64,000 nt of DNA from Nectonema munidae. Lineage: Eukaryota > Nematomorpha > Nectonematoida > Nectonematidae. Position 1 is the stretch's first letter; each line of letters opens with the position of its first letter. This document shows, piece after piece, positions 34,571 through 46,158 of this stretch. Position numbers and translations under genes: made by a program. The notes beneath the pieces are model-generated. The model did not search any database. It saw only the letters and a program-made list of their open reading frames with translations, and was not told where the DNA came from. The stretch is taken from contig JAUIRK010000947.1 in the NCBI GenBank assembly GCA_030549495.1, positions 252,001 to 316,000 on the forward strand, written 5' to 3'.

Positions 34571-35229
34571 CTAATTTTGAAGCAGTTTTTAAATTGATGA
34601 AATTTGTGTTTTGATATATTAGAGGTTAGAATGAGGTTTTTACTATGAGTTTCAGGTTATCAATTAAGAATTTAGCAATTGATGAGTCTCTAGCACGAAA
34701 GGAAATGGTGTATAAATAAACACCATTTTTTATATTTTTTATGATTTGGAGTAGAAACTCAAAATTAATTTTTTTAGGGATACTTGGTAGAAGGAATGTT
34801 GGGTAAGAAGGTGGAATACCATTACATGTGATGCTGTTTTGCTTAGTTTGAAAACCAAATTTTTTTTTCTTTAGTTGAGGAGAACTGGAAATAAAGGTTA
34901 GGTTGATTAGATCTTCTATATGGTGTGATTTTGACCTTATTTTTTAATTATAGATTTTTTAAAGTTTACTATTTCTGTGTGGGATTTAGTTTATTTCTTA
35001 GGTGTTATTTGCTAGGATTTTTCCTGTAAACTAAGTTGGGTGTATGAGAGATAGATGGGTCTTTGACAATAGTTAGTTCAGAGATAGCAGCTGATTCATA
35101 ACTGATGGTATACGAATTGTATGACTTGGAGAGTGATATGAGTTTAAACTCTAGTTTTGAGACGATGTTTAGGAGAGTATACGATTTTAATTGGTAGAAT
35201 TTAATGGTGTCTTCAACGAAGGTAACCAT
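34571..35229 (-). pseudogene. LINE-C ORF1, N-terminal part
   Basis: Continuation of the minus-strand LINE-C upstream of the nested element. Broken frames read from MVTFVEDTIKF (35229) toward FLIDNLKL and then, at the junction, a Cys-bearing stretch that joins the knuckles at 31244-31451. The N-terminal portion has no domain I recognise; assignment is by position and continuity. Confidence 0.5.
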
Positions 35230-36239
35230 TAAAATTTTTTGAAAAAAATAGTAAAAACAAAAAAATGGAAAATAAGATAGCTAATGTATGAATCGTGCAT
35301 CAAACAACTTATAAAATAAAGCCGTTTTTTAAAGATCTAAAAACGTTATTTGTTCAAGTATTTTGATGTCATTTTTTTCCCGCTTTCACATTTGAATTTA
35401 GTAAATTATTTAAATGAAACTTTTTAAAATATTTGGTATCCAATATATTTTTAAAATTAATAATCTATAAATATTATTTATAGACTGATCATTTAAATAT
35501 TCTAATTTCGAATATTTCATTATTAAATTTTGTCAATTCTATATACAATTATACACTATTTGTTACGGTCTATTTTCGATTCTCTCTCTGAGGGGAAGGG
35601 AGCTATTCAGTTTCTTTGCTTTTAAATATTTTTAAAAATTTATCGTGATAACTTATTAAATAATCGATGATATTTATTTTTTAATGAAAATAATCAATGT
35701 TAAATATATAAACTTCAAAATAAATTCTACTTGCTTGATTTTTTTGTTTTTTAGTCAAAAATATTTTTGACTAAATTTACTTTCAAACGTTACTACGCCA
35801 AACATTTTCCCAATATTTTTAAATAAATTTCTCGAAACATAGTAAATCGCTCATGCTCAATTTAATTTTAAAAATATTATTCTCTCTCTAGATCTAACTT
35901 GCAGTTACTGTTTAATTCTGCCTAATTTGTGAACAGTTTTTAAAATTATTTTGAACAATTTTCGTATATTACAAGTTTTCATATATTTTGGTCAATAAAT
36001 TAATTTTCTAATTTCTTGATATATTTATTGATTCTATCCATGATATCAATAAGTATGGGACTAAATCTATACTCAAAACGACCTGAAATCAGATTTGTTT
36101 AGAGCTTTTAAAAAATAAAATTTATAAATTTTTATTTCCTAACAAAACTTTTCAATAATAACCATATAGATGAGTCATCTATTACAATTCAAAATGTATT
36201 CAATAATATGAGCGATAAAAATTGTTTTAAAATATCATG
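35230..36239. other. AT-rich spacer
   Basis: Nothing recognised. Confidence 0.45.
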
Positions 36240-36370
36240 GTAACGGTAAGGGTGTCGAACTATGGGGAAAGAAAGCGGCGTGATGCTGGATCGAACTCAA
36301 GACCGTGTGGTATCAATATGAAGTATCTAACCAACCGATTCACGTCTATTGCTGATTATCATTCTAACTA
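36240..36370 (-). repeat. tRNA-derived SINE, family 2, copy B
   Basis: The reverse complement reads GGTTGGTTAGATAC (A-box region), then GAGTTCGATCC (B box), and continues into CTTTCTTTCCCCATAGTTCG. It matches 1205-1330 over about 95 bases. Confidence 0.55.
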
Positions 36371-38179
36371 TATCGAGCTCTTCACTCCATTCTTGTTCCC
36401 TTGTTTATACATCCTTGCGTATACTAATAGAGACAACGTTGAATCAAATATCTTTATAGTACCTCCTTTGTTTTGGTTTCAAATTTATTATTGACTAGTA
36501 ATCTGTACATCATTTCTCTGATACTTTATATAGTCTTTAGAAAATGATTTTTCGCATGTGTTATGAAGGTACTTTCTTCAAAGATTTATTTAGCACAGAA
36601 TTTATCCGATTCCAGAGCTTTCTTTTTGAAGAGAATATTTTTGGTGGTCCTAAGCTTTTTTCAGTATCATTGGCTTGCATTATTATCAATGAACAGATAT
36701 CATTCTGGATATCTATTAACTAATCCTTCTCCAAAAGTTGTGTTATTCATGAAATCATTCATGATTCCTTTTCAATTAAAAAAGTTGTCCACCTTCTTCA
36801 TATATAAAGGACTTTATCTTTAACAACAATGGAAGAAGATGTGCGGTTACGTTTGAAAACTGCTTAAAACCTAATTCGTGTTATTAAATTATTGATTGTA
36901 ATCTTAGTTGATAAAATAATGCCAAAGATTTTTCATTCGCATAGGGGAGCTTCTTGTTCACGGTCAATATCTTTTTTGAAACTCTCAATATTAGATGATT
37001 ACTCCACCTTCTAGTTCATTCGAAAATGGCATATCTTTTGTGTAGAGATGAAAATACTTTTTACCTAACATTATATGGCTCATCAAACAACCTACTATGC
37101 TGACCATATAAAAGTGAGGCCTACATTTTTCTTTTGCTCACGTGTTCTCATAATTTTGTTTCCATTTTTTTTCTTTCTTCCCAATATATTTTATAATATT
37201 TTAATCCAATTTACCGAATGATACTAAACATGGAGATTTTGATATCCAGAAAGCAAGGCATAACAAAAAAATATAAAGAATTCTATTTCTCTTTTTCATG
37301 TTTGTTTTATAACTAAAGTGTTCTCTTTTCGAAATGTTAACTAATCCATCTATCAGAAGTGTAAAAATCAGAAGCTGACTATTCATCCAACAGGAGCATA
37401 ACATATAATCGCCATTATTTTTAGCTTCTAACTTTGTTGACTTAAGTCTCAAAAAATCTTTATTTTCGCAAATAGAATAATGAGAGTATTTCCCATACCT
37501 TCAATGATGTTTTGGTATCCTATTTAATGCATAATCTATGGTCGATCTCTAAAACAAGGAAATATATGAAAATAAATATATAGAAAGAAAAATCACGAAA
37601 ATGATTATATATGCCACGTTCTGACTACTAAATGTCTATTAACCACAATATTAGTTTGTCTTATTTTTGAGCTTGTGATGATGTGATATATATAATACAC
37701 AGCAGCTTATACAAGCATGTATCAAATAATGCTAAAGAAAGTAAGTAAACACTTTTTTCCAGTATGTGTGAAAATTGCGCATGGTTGTTCAATCTTCATT
37801 AACTTTATAATTTATCATGTGAAGAAAGCTCACCCTCAAAATGTTCATATGAAGAAAGCTCATCCCTTCACATGAAGAACAACCACCCTAAAATGTTTAG
37901 CGTGCTTGTTCTCCATGTGATCTGAAAATAGTTTTTAAAGATAGCATTCGTAAATAAAATAGACATGAGTGTAATTAGTATTACACTAATTAGTATTTAG
38001 TATTATGCTAATTAGTTAATTTTTTTGAATAAACTATCGTAGTTTTGAATATGTTACCTAGAAAAATTCACTTTTTACAGACGGCAAAAATTAGTTAATA
38101 TTTGCTTTGTATTTAACACTTCAAATATGTTATTTTTTAGACAATAATGCTTTATTTTTAGTTTCAAAAGCCAATTTGA
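36371..38179. other. intergenic; partial internal duplications
   Basis: No gene recognised. A segment containing GAAGAAAGCTCA is partly repeated at 37820-37870. A palindromic TAATTAGTATTA cluster lies near 37975-38010, about 200 bases upstream of the hypothetical gene. It may hold that gene's promoter, but no element can be named. Confidence 0.4.
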
Positions 38180-38200
38180 ATGGATGAAAAAGCTATTTAA
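38180..38200 (+). promoter_or_regulatory. possible short upstream ORF (6 codons)
   Basis: ATG at 38180 reads M-D-E-K-A-I then TAA, ending three bases before the ATG of the 290-aa ORF. If it lies in the mRNA leader it could reduce initiation at the main start. A TTTTTAG just upstream (near 38160) could instead be a splice acceptor. Confidence 0.3.
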
Positions 38201-38203
38201 AAA

Positions 38204-39076
38204 ATGATGCCCGATGTTCCAGAGTATTCCGATAGTGCTCTTAAAATTGCTGCTATTTTACAAACGATGAAAGATTGCAAGTGCGAGATAGATGACAAGA
38301 AGAGATCTATTAAGCGAAGAAAAAAAGTCCAAAGCTTAGATCGTAAAAATGATGCTAAAAATGAAAGCAATGACCATAAAGAACTCAAAAAACACGTCCT
38401 AAGATCTTTATTTTTTATAAGTGATCAGCCAGAAAAAAGTGTCAAACCCAAAGAAACTAAATGTGCTTTCACTCAAATCAGTAATGAGTATTTCAAGAAA
38501 AGGAGTCACATCTCGCAAAAACGCCTGGATGTGCTTCCTGATGTATCAGGTGTGAAAAAGGGAAACACCAAAGACTCTTTCATCTCTTCGATCAATTTTC
38601 ATGACACGCACGTTCGATTTCCTGATAAAAGGATTAAATCCTTGATTTCATCGCTGGAAAGTGAATTTCATGTTGATGCGAAGCAGGAATCTAACATTAA
38701 TGTTGATTTTCAGGAGGTTGTAGATTTCTCCATTTCAGGGATCAGTGATCAAAACTCTGAAAATGACGCTAAACATCCTCCAAGTATATCCTCAATCAGT
38801 GGAGTAGAATCAACGAACTTACCTAAAGATGCTAATACCATTGAAAGTGTTGAAAAGAAACTTCCTTCTCCGCCCTCCAAATTCAGCGAGGCTAAAAAGA
38901 TCAGCAGGAAAAGTGCTGTTGATGCCAATAATAGTCGAGGCAAAGTCAACTTCATTCCAAAGAAGCTCTCCTCAACGCGTGTTCCACTAAGTAGGAAGGA
39001 AAGAATCGCTCTTTATCCACCGGACTGTTGGAAAAAGGGCTACAGAAAAGTTATAAGGATTTTAAAAAATGATTAA
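38204..39076 (+). CDS. hypothetical protein, 290 aa, intronless
   Basis: I do not recognise the family. The frame is uninterrupted, with codon composition less AT-biased than its surroundings, and it is followed by an AATAAA signal 57 bases after the stop. Two adjacent ATGs (38204 and 38207) begin it. The N-terminal 25 residues look helical (SDSALKIAAILQTMKDCKC). A lysine/arginine-rich block (KKRSIKRRKK, about residues 32-41) could be a nuclear localisation signal. The middle is Ser/Asp/Lys-rich and probably disordered. The C-terminus is basic and contains a compact segment, LSRKERIALYPPDCWKKGYR, which looks more constrained than the rest. No signal peptide, membrane segment or zinc finger is seen. 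It lies 1.05 kb upstream of RNase H2A on the same strand. A nuclear or chromatin role is a guess. It could also be a fast-evolving member of a known family. Confidence 0.6.
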   Translation: MMPDVPEYSDSALKIAAILQTMKDCKCEIDDKKRSIKRRKKVQSLDRKNDAKNESNDHKELKKHVLRSLFFISDQPEKSVKPKETKCAFTQISNEYFKKRSHISQKRLDVLPDVSGVKKGNTKDSFISSINFHDTHVRFPDKRIKSLISSLESEFHVDAKQESNINVDFQEVVDFSISGISDQNSENDAKHPPSISSISGVESTNLPKDANTIESVEKKLPSPPSKFSEAKKISRKSAVDANNSRGKVNFIPKKLSSTRVPLSRKERIALYPPDCWKKGYRKVIRILKND

Positions 39077-39132
39077 CTCATTCTTTTGATCGAAACTCAC
39101 TTTGTGGTGGAGTGATCTAATGTCGTGCTTTT

Positions 39133-39138
39133 AATAAA
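39133..39138 (+). terminator. polyadenylation signal AATAAA
   Basis: Canonical hexamer 57 bases after the stop codon of the 290-aa ORF. Confidence 0.6.
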
Positions 39139-40121
39139 TTATTTTATTACAAGATTGATCTATCCTATCTATTGTTTATTTGAATCTAATAATTCGATTT
39201 CTTAACGTAGTTCATGGAGAAATATGCGAAACTTTTTTTCCAATCAATTAAATATCAATTTACCTGGATTTTTATATTAATTCAAGATTTCATCTCAAAA
39301 TGCCACTTTAAATTCAGATTTTTATTTGATATCACTATTTATTAACATAAATAAATTCTAAAAAATTTTTTTTTTATAATGCCAATATAAAAACTATAAG
39401 ATGCTATGGAATCAGGGACGTATCCACATGTGGTAAAAAAAACTCCCTCCAAACTGGATGGAAAGGGAAGAGAAGATTTTAGATGAAAGTAAAAAATTCC
39501 ATTATGCTGAGTGCATAGATGCATTAGGGGGACACATCCTCTTTTTTATAATTATTAAAATTTATTTTTAAAAGAATTTGTGCCTGAAACTCAACCGTAA
39601 AACAATTAAATTAATATGGAAAGTCTACTCTGATAAAGATTTAAAAAAGATGTAAAATTGAAAAAATCAAAATTATTGGTGTAGCGAAATGCTTTTTCAA
39701 CCCTCCCCCCTCCCTGGATGTGCTCAAATATGATTGCAAAATGTAAAAAACAATAAACTTGAAATTATAATAGTTCAAGGAGAGGTAAAACTTCTATAAA
39801 AGTTTGTATTAAGTTTTATTGCATAATACAATAGCAATGTTATTTTTAAGTGTTCATCAGTCTTATCGTAGTCTTTTTTTTATTATAGAAGATTGACCTA
39901 AACTTATTTTGGTATTTATTAATGAAACCAGGATATTCATTTATGTTAAAAGTTTAAATAATTTGAATAATTATATTTTACTATCTGTTTAAATAATAAA
40001 AAATATAAATAAATTTTTCTTTTTTTTAGTTCATTCAAAATTATCCACGCTCACATTTCAATTTAATTTTTTAACCTACATATTATTAGCTTTTTGAATA
40101 TTTAAGGGTTGACATTGATTA
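39139..40121. other. intergenic between hypothetical gene and RNase H2A
   Basis: A CAGGGACGTATCCAC sequence at 39413 and a C-rich CCTCCCTGGATG near 39715 suggest a decayed DNA-transposon end, but no TSD supports it. The upstream region of the RNase H2A gene is a plain AT-rich leader with no recognisable promoter motif. Confidence 0.4.
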
Positions 40122-41132
40122 ATGGAATTCAATTTTGAAAGTGAGGTAGAAAGCTTTCAATCCAACAACAATGAAAATTATATAATGAAGCATTTAAGCA
40201 AATTGGACCCTAAAAAAGAATACGTTTTGGGCATAGATGAAGCGGGTCGAGGTCCAGTTCTTGGTCCAATGGTTTATGCGATAGCAGTCGTGGAGAAAGG
40301 CAATGAGGCTATTTTGAAAGAATTGCAAATCGACGATTCTAAAGTGCTGAGCGAGCAGAAGAGAAAGTCGATCTTTGATGAACTGAACAGCCAAATCTCT
40401 TCTGCTTCTTGCTCTGCTAGTTGGATCGCCAAAGTTTTAACGCCACTTTTCATCTCAGATTCCATGCTCTCTTCGAATAAGTACAATCTGAACACCATGT
40501 CGCATGATACCGCCATCCACTTGGTTGCAATGATTGTGGAAATGGGGGTTAAAGTTGATTCTTTGATCGTTGATACTGTTGGCCAGCCCGGAAGTTATCA
40601 AGCTTTGCTAGAGAAAAAGTTTCCAAAAATTGGCAAGATCGTTGTGACTCCTAAAGCAGATTCCAAGTATTCGATTGTAGGTTGTGCCAGTGTTGTTGCC
40701 AAAGTCATTCGAGACACCCTCGTGAGTGAGTGGAGATTTAAAGAAGAGCATGTAAATGAAATCCTTTCTAAGAGTGAATCCCGTGAAGCTTACCAATGCT
40801 GGGGATCAGGATACCCGAATGATCCGGTCACTAAGAAATTTTTGCTGCAGATAATTCATCCTGTACTTGCTTTTCCAACATTTGTGAGATTTGGATGGTC
40901 CACCGCTTACAAATTGATTGACGAAAAATGTGTTAAAATTGTTTGGAAGGATGCACAAAGTTTCACTAGCGCTAAGAAGAAAAGTAAAAACTCGTTGCCT
41001 CTAACAAGTGACTCGATCAAGCGACGAAAAATAACAGAATTTTTCAAAGTCTATACCAATTCAAAGTCGAATTGCAATGCCACTCCAAACAAATCTTTTT
41101 TGCGTACTCTCACTTCCTTGGATTCGTTGTAA
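40122..41132 (+). CDS. RNASEH2A: ribonuclease H2 subunit A (type 2 RNase H), 336 aa
   Basis: Catalytic subunit of the nuclear RNase H2 complex, which cuts RNA in RNA-DNA hybrids and removes single ribonucleotides from genomic DNA together with subunits B and C. All signature blocks are present in one uninterrupted frame. They are GIDEAGRGPVLGPMVY (Asp39, Glu40), DDSKVLSEQKR (71-81), LNTMSHDTAIHL (123-134), VDTVGQPGSY (Asp151), PKADSKYSIVGCASVVAK (Asp180) and WGSGYPNDP (Tyr231, the residue implicated in ribonucleotide recognition). The four carboxylates Asp39, Glu40, Asp151 and Asp180 form the metal site. Length is slightly above the roughly 300 residues usual in animals; the excess is mainly a basic C-terminal tail after residue 280. 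That tail contains RRKITEFF (301-308), close to a PCNA-interacting motif. The gene is intronless here. The start is the first ATG, 39 residues before the catalytic block. Partners RNase H2B and H2C are not in the window. Confidence 0.95.
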   Translation: MEFNFESEVESFQSNNNENYIMKHLSKLDPKKEYVLGIDEAGRGPVLGPMVYAIAVVEKGNEAILKELQIDDSKVLSEQKRKSIFDELNSQISSASCSASWIAKVLTPLFISDSMLSSNKYNLNTMSHDTAIHLVAMIVEMGVKVDSLIVDTVGQPGSYQALLEKKFPKIGKIVVTPKADSKYSIVGCASVVAKVIRDTLVSEWRFKEEHVNEILSKSESREAYQCWGSGYPNDPVTKKFLLQIIHPVLAFPTFVRFGWSTAYKLIDEKCVKIVWKDAQSFTSAKKKSKNSLPLTSDSIKRRKITEFFKVYTNSKSNCNATPNKSFLRTLTSLDSL

Positions 41133-42197
41133 AGAGAAGAGAACCTTTTGATTGCCCTCTTTGAAAGATTTTACCCTCATCTCATGCTTGTGCATTTCTA
41201 CCTTTCCTGGTCATTTGTGTCCACATACACGCACATACACACTATGGTGGTAAAGGAGTGAAATTTCTTAGATTAAATTTTGCCTTAAGCGCATTTGTTT
41301 TCACGCTTCTTCAAAACTACTTTCTCAATTCTCTCAAGAAAAATGTCTCATTTCAACTTTTTCTGCTGTTTCTCTTTTTTTTGCATCCTTTTCTTTCGCC
41401 TTTGCTCCTGTTCGAAGCCTTCTACCTGCTTTCAAAGTACCATCTTTCAAATATTTTTTGTTACAGCTAAATCCTAAATGTTCTTAATTTTTTTGATGTA
41501 TGGATTTCATAAAAATTATAATTAAACATTTGCACTAGTGATAGGACGCTACCAAATTTTTTTGCGATATTTTTAATATATGTGATGATGATTATTCAAA
41601 TGAACTTCACAAAAATGTAAAGTCTGATTGGCTAAAATTTAAACAATTTCTATCATTTTAACTAAATACATTTAATAATATATAATATATATATGTACTA
41701 GCAACATGAGTTACAGCTTTTAGCTACCTTTATCTATGTTTATGGAAAAAACTTTCTCGGTTTACTAATCGATTTAGGTTTAGAATTTTCTTTATGAATT
41801 AATGTTGCATTACATTTTTGTCTATGCCTTTAGTAGTGCGTAACTACCACCTTTCAATCTTATTAATGCGTCCATATGATTGGTCAAAAATATCCAGATT
41901 TCTAAATACAAATAGTTTGACTGCGTATTGTGACATGAAGAAATCGAGACTTGAGGTGTAAAATAGTGAAATCAAAAAAATAATATCGAAGCAAAGTTGA
42001 TATAATATGAAATATATCAAAATTTCACAATTCAAAAAGATTTAATATGCTGTGTAAACTCAATTATATAAATTATCATGACCTTTTTTAGACTCTTTAT
42101 TAGATCCCTTTTGAGCCATTCGATGAGTGCTTCCTCTGATCCTGCATCTCTGAGACATTTTAAAAATTGCGATTGATTTATTAAAGGAACTTTGAGG
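41133..42197. other. 3' region of RNase H2A and AT-rich spacer
   Basis: A pyrimidine-rich stretch follows the stop. An ATTAAA at 41521 is a possible polyadenylation signal. Nothing else is recognised. Confidence 0.4.
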
Positions 42198-44170
42198 CAG
42201 GGCTGGTGTTAGGAATTGCGTGGCCCAATTAGAAATCTGATAGAGGGGCCTCGACTCTACATAGTAAAAGTTATCGGTGTTTATATTTAATATAAAAAAC
42301 ACATAAAAACCAAAATAATCTTTTTTATTTTTTTTTGAAAAATAAACAACTTTCATTGCTTTACTTTTAACATTGAGAGTCAAACTAGGCAATTACATAT
42401 ACTCCTTTAGAAATAAATTCTTCTAGCTTTTTTATTAGCAAAATCTTTCAAAATATTTTCCAATATTTTTGAGATATAATTCTAAAAATGTAGTTTATTA
42501 ATTTTTAAAAACCTTCTAAGACTTCAAGTAATAAAAAACTAAATTTTAGAACATACATTTTTGCTTTGAAAAGTAAAAAAAATTGCCATTCCTAAAGGAG
42601 GTGACATGACGATAATTTACAAAAATCATCATGCCCAATTTGATAACATCGTTCAAATCGACTTGAAACCGACCCTGCTTTGATGAACAAATATTTGCAT
42701 TATTTCTTTGGAATTTTTTGTTAAGAATTCTATATTTGAATATAACAGCCGCGTGAAGTGTGTAGAATAATTTTCTTACTGCACAAACAATTTTTTACGC
42801 TTAGATCTTTAAAAAGTCATAGAAAATATTGGCGCAGAATACTGATAAATAACTTGGATGAAAAATTTGACTAAAAAATAATTTATATTGATGAGTTAAC
42901 GGCTAAAAGAACTTATAACTAAGGCAGTAATCGATTATTCCAAAGAAACAAATATTTTATTTTTATTTCAAAACAAATTTTTTCAAGGGTTATTAAAAGA
43001 GTTTGGAGAACATGCAAAATATTTCGAAAATCACTACTGAAAAATGATATAGACTTCACGACTTTTTCAAAGAACTATCTCTCGGTAAAGGGATAAAATT
43101 AATTTTAGATTGATTGTAGAAGAATTAGATGGAGCTTTTTTTTGCTTAAAAAAATTTAATAAAATTAAAAATAAATTTTTTTTAGGCCAGATTCTCATGG
43201 ATCTTATCATTTTTATGAGTCGTATAATCGCTTCAACTGGAATCGTTTTTGAAAGGCCGCTTTCCATCCAAAAATTGGTGCGTTCTTTACTTCCTTCCAA
43301 GATTGCACTATCTCATCTAATGACGCCAATTTACTTAGAACAGACATTTTGATGTATATTGCTGAAAAATAATAAACATGAAATTTCTTCGTTTATCAGA
43401 AAATTGTTTGCATGCAAACACTAGAAATGGCAACTTTTTTAGCAGCTAAAAAGCCATTGCCTTGTTTGTATTGAAGTATTGAACTAACTTTATTTTTCTT
43501 TAAAAGAATATAGACTTAATTCTTTATGTATAAAAAGTATCTTACATCTAAATTAGTTGTTTTTTAAACTTTATGCTGATGGGATATTTCTATAAAAGCG
43601 CTGTGGAACATTGAGGTAAAAAAATTGAATGATCTTAATTTATAAAATTTTGTTAAATTTATCTCAAATCCTCAAAAATATCTAATGTGTGAAAACATCG
43701 CGTCTTGAAAATATTTCATTCTAACTAAAAAAAGTTTGAATAAATTTAAGCATTAAAAAGGCAAAAGATCTTTAAAATATTTATCTTATTAAAAAAAAAA
43801 ACTAACAAAAACCATACTTTCACTTTGATTTAATCTAAAGCAATCGAAAACATTTGTTAGAAAAATTACAGGAGAAAAAAATTTGAAAGAATATCATGGA
43901 GCTATAGAAAGATCGGATGTTGTAGATTTGAGCACAAAATTTAAAATTTTTGAAGCTGAAGATGGATAAAATTAGATGTGTTGTATTCTTCTTTGTGCCA
44001 AATCAAATCATCAAGTGTTGGTAGCGAAAGAGCTTTTTCTCTTGCAGAATTTGATTTAAGCCCTTCGTTCAAATATGCCTGAAAGAACAATGCTGCATAT
44101 TTTCTAAGAATGTAATCTAAGAAGGTGTTCCTTCAAAATAAAAAAATGTTAACAAAGTGAAAAGGAATGG
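42198..44170 (+). mobile_element. decayed hAT element with C-terminal transposase remnant
   Basis: A hAT-like left end CAGGGCTGGTGTTAGG starts at 42198. Near 44003-44110 the plus strand reads SSSVGSERAFSLAEFDLSP and, in an adjacent frame, RSNMPERTMLHIF. This matches the hAT C-terminal dimerisation domain pattern (T-S-x-x-S-E-R-x-F-S-x-A-G, then R-x-x-L). The intervening kilobase has only broken frames, and no right terminus or TSD was found. Confidence 0.5.
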
Positions 44171-45332
44171 CCCAGATGTATGCAAAAATATCTTCAATTT
44201 CATAAAGTTAAAAATTAAACTTTCTTCTTCATACTAAAAAAAAATTATATATGCAGTAAAAAATCTAAATGAATGAATATGAATGTGTAGGATCTTAATA
44301 TTCATTTTTATACTTTTTAGGACACAAAATTAGCGTAAAGTCATGTATAGAAATTCTTGTGGCTTTTTATATGGGGAAACAGGCATTAATTAAAGTATAT
44401 TAATTTTGAATCAATTTAATTCCTAGAAGTATATTAATTAAGATAAATACCCTGAAAGTTTCTTAGATGATGTAAGTATATAGAAAGAAAGTTGTAAAAA
44501 ATGCAGGAAACCATTCTTAGATTAATACTTTTTTAACTATAAAAGTCAAAAAATATCAAAGAAAAATATATTGTGCTTTTTAGACACAGATTTGAAAAAT
44601 TGATAAATACTTGGAAGCAAAAATATTCCAGGGAGCCAAAAGTGTAAAAAATTAGTGTTGAATTGAGGAAAACAAGAATCTTGGGAAATGGGCAAAAAAC
44701 TTTAGTTCCAAGACAGTACGTTTTATAGTTTTACTGTATTTACAAATGTTTATATTATTATGCAATGAAAAATCATCATTTTGCATCAAATTTTAAAAAA
44801 AAAACCTTATTTTAACAGGTTTGAAAATTTTTTATTGTAGTAAACTTGTTTTTATGATTTTCGGTTATTTTTCAAAACTAAAATGAGCTGAAAGTCCGTA
44901 AAAGCAACTAAAATTATAAAATATGAAAAGAACATTTTGAGAAGGTGGCTTAACCTACCAATTTCAAAACTCCGAAAGTGAAAGAATGGAAGGGTAAAGA
45001 TATTTTGTTGTTTAAACAAATTATCCTACTACAAAATCTATGCCGATTTCCATAAATATGGCATAAAACCGAGTTATACTTTTACTAATTTTATGCATAC
45101 ACCAATTTTGTAATTATTGACTTTAAGATTCCTACTTCTATGTTGTTTAGATTTTTTTTTGATTTCAACTCTAATAAAAGTAATTAAAAAAATTCTTGCT
45201 CCTTATCAGAATAGGAGATCTAGAGTTAAATATGTAGGTCATTTTTAAAACTGGCATCCATTAGAAATTGCCCTTAATATATATCTATATGAATAAATTA
45301 ATAACTTGAATTAAGTTTAACTCCCTCCAAAT
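44171..45332. other. AT-rich spacer
   Basis: Nothing recognised. Confidence 0.45.
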
Positions 45333-45760
45333 AGCCGGGAAATAGTGGCATAGTTTTTAATTCACAGGAAAACTAAAAGCATGGTAATTTATACGGAATT
45401 TAAAACACTTTTCTTTTATATCGCATTGAAACATGCTAGAAAAAAATTCAAAGTGGTATATGCATGCATTGTCTTAGCAACACGCTATGGACGTTTCAAT
45501 AAGCTCTAGCAAGAATAAACGTGAAACTTACCCGTTTTAAACGCAGCAAACACTCAACTATAGCTAATTACTGCTTTAAACTTGTGTGTTTTATAAAATT
45601 TTAAAACAGACAATTTTGCAAACAAACTATTTCGACTCACTTGAAAGTGTTAAATATTTCTATATAGACCAATGAAAAATATTTTATCGATTTTATTCAC
45701 CCAATGAAAATATTTACTGTAGTTCCGTAATTAAATGCCACTATTTCTGAGTCCCGGGTC
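45333..45760. repeat. candidate MITE: inverted repeats around AATAGTGGCA
   Basis: CCGGGAAATAGTGGCA at the left and an inverted counterpart (reverse complement CCCGGGACTCAGAAATAGTGGCA) at the right end, followed inward by similar TTTTAATT sequence. No TSD found. Confidence 0.35.
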
Positions 45761-46158
45761 GCTGGTCTCAAAGATTTTTAAGGGGATAGGATTTGGAGTC
45801 ACTATCTAATAAAATTATGAGCTATATTTTTGTGGTCTTATGCATAAGAATGTCAAACAATATAATTCAACTTGTTTTCTAATTGAGACCGCTTTCATTT
45901 AAGTGTGGCCATTTTGGTTAAGAAGTGTGGTGGTTTTGACTAAGAATCTGAATAAGAAAAAGAATAATAAGTCTAATTTTGTACGAATATGGCGTGGGCC
46001 TGAAGTAAGTGTTGGGCTTGAGTGTTTAAATTTTCCCATTTCAAGATTTTTGGGTCGGAGTCAGAAAGTTTTTGTTTGTACTTGGAATGGGAGGCGAATA
46101 TTTACTTGTATAGGTTTTATGTACAAAATTGAAAGTCAATTTTAATATGGTCCACATC

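Noticed and set aside
37201-37452. Minus-strand 83-codon frame with hydrophobic stretch
   Set aside because: Short, no homologous feature recognised, and hydrophobic runs are common in random AT-rich frames.
39413-39725. CAGGGACGTATCCAC ... CCTCCCTGGATGTG as a MITE
   Set aside because: Ends match only loosely and no flanking octamer duplication could be found.
41258-41477. Two overlapping Phe/Leu-rich small frames downstream of RNase H2A
   Set aside because: A pyrimidine-rich 3' region produces such frames by composition; no start context or homology.
45903-46145. 80-codon plus-strand frame (MWPFWLRS...)
   Set aside because: No recognised domain, no splice or polyadenylation context, and it abuts a MITE insertion site; it may be part of an unidentified repeat.
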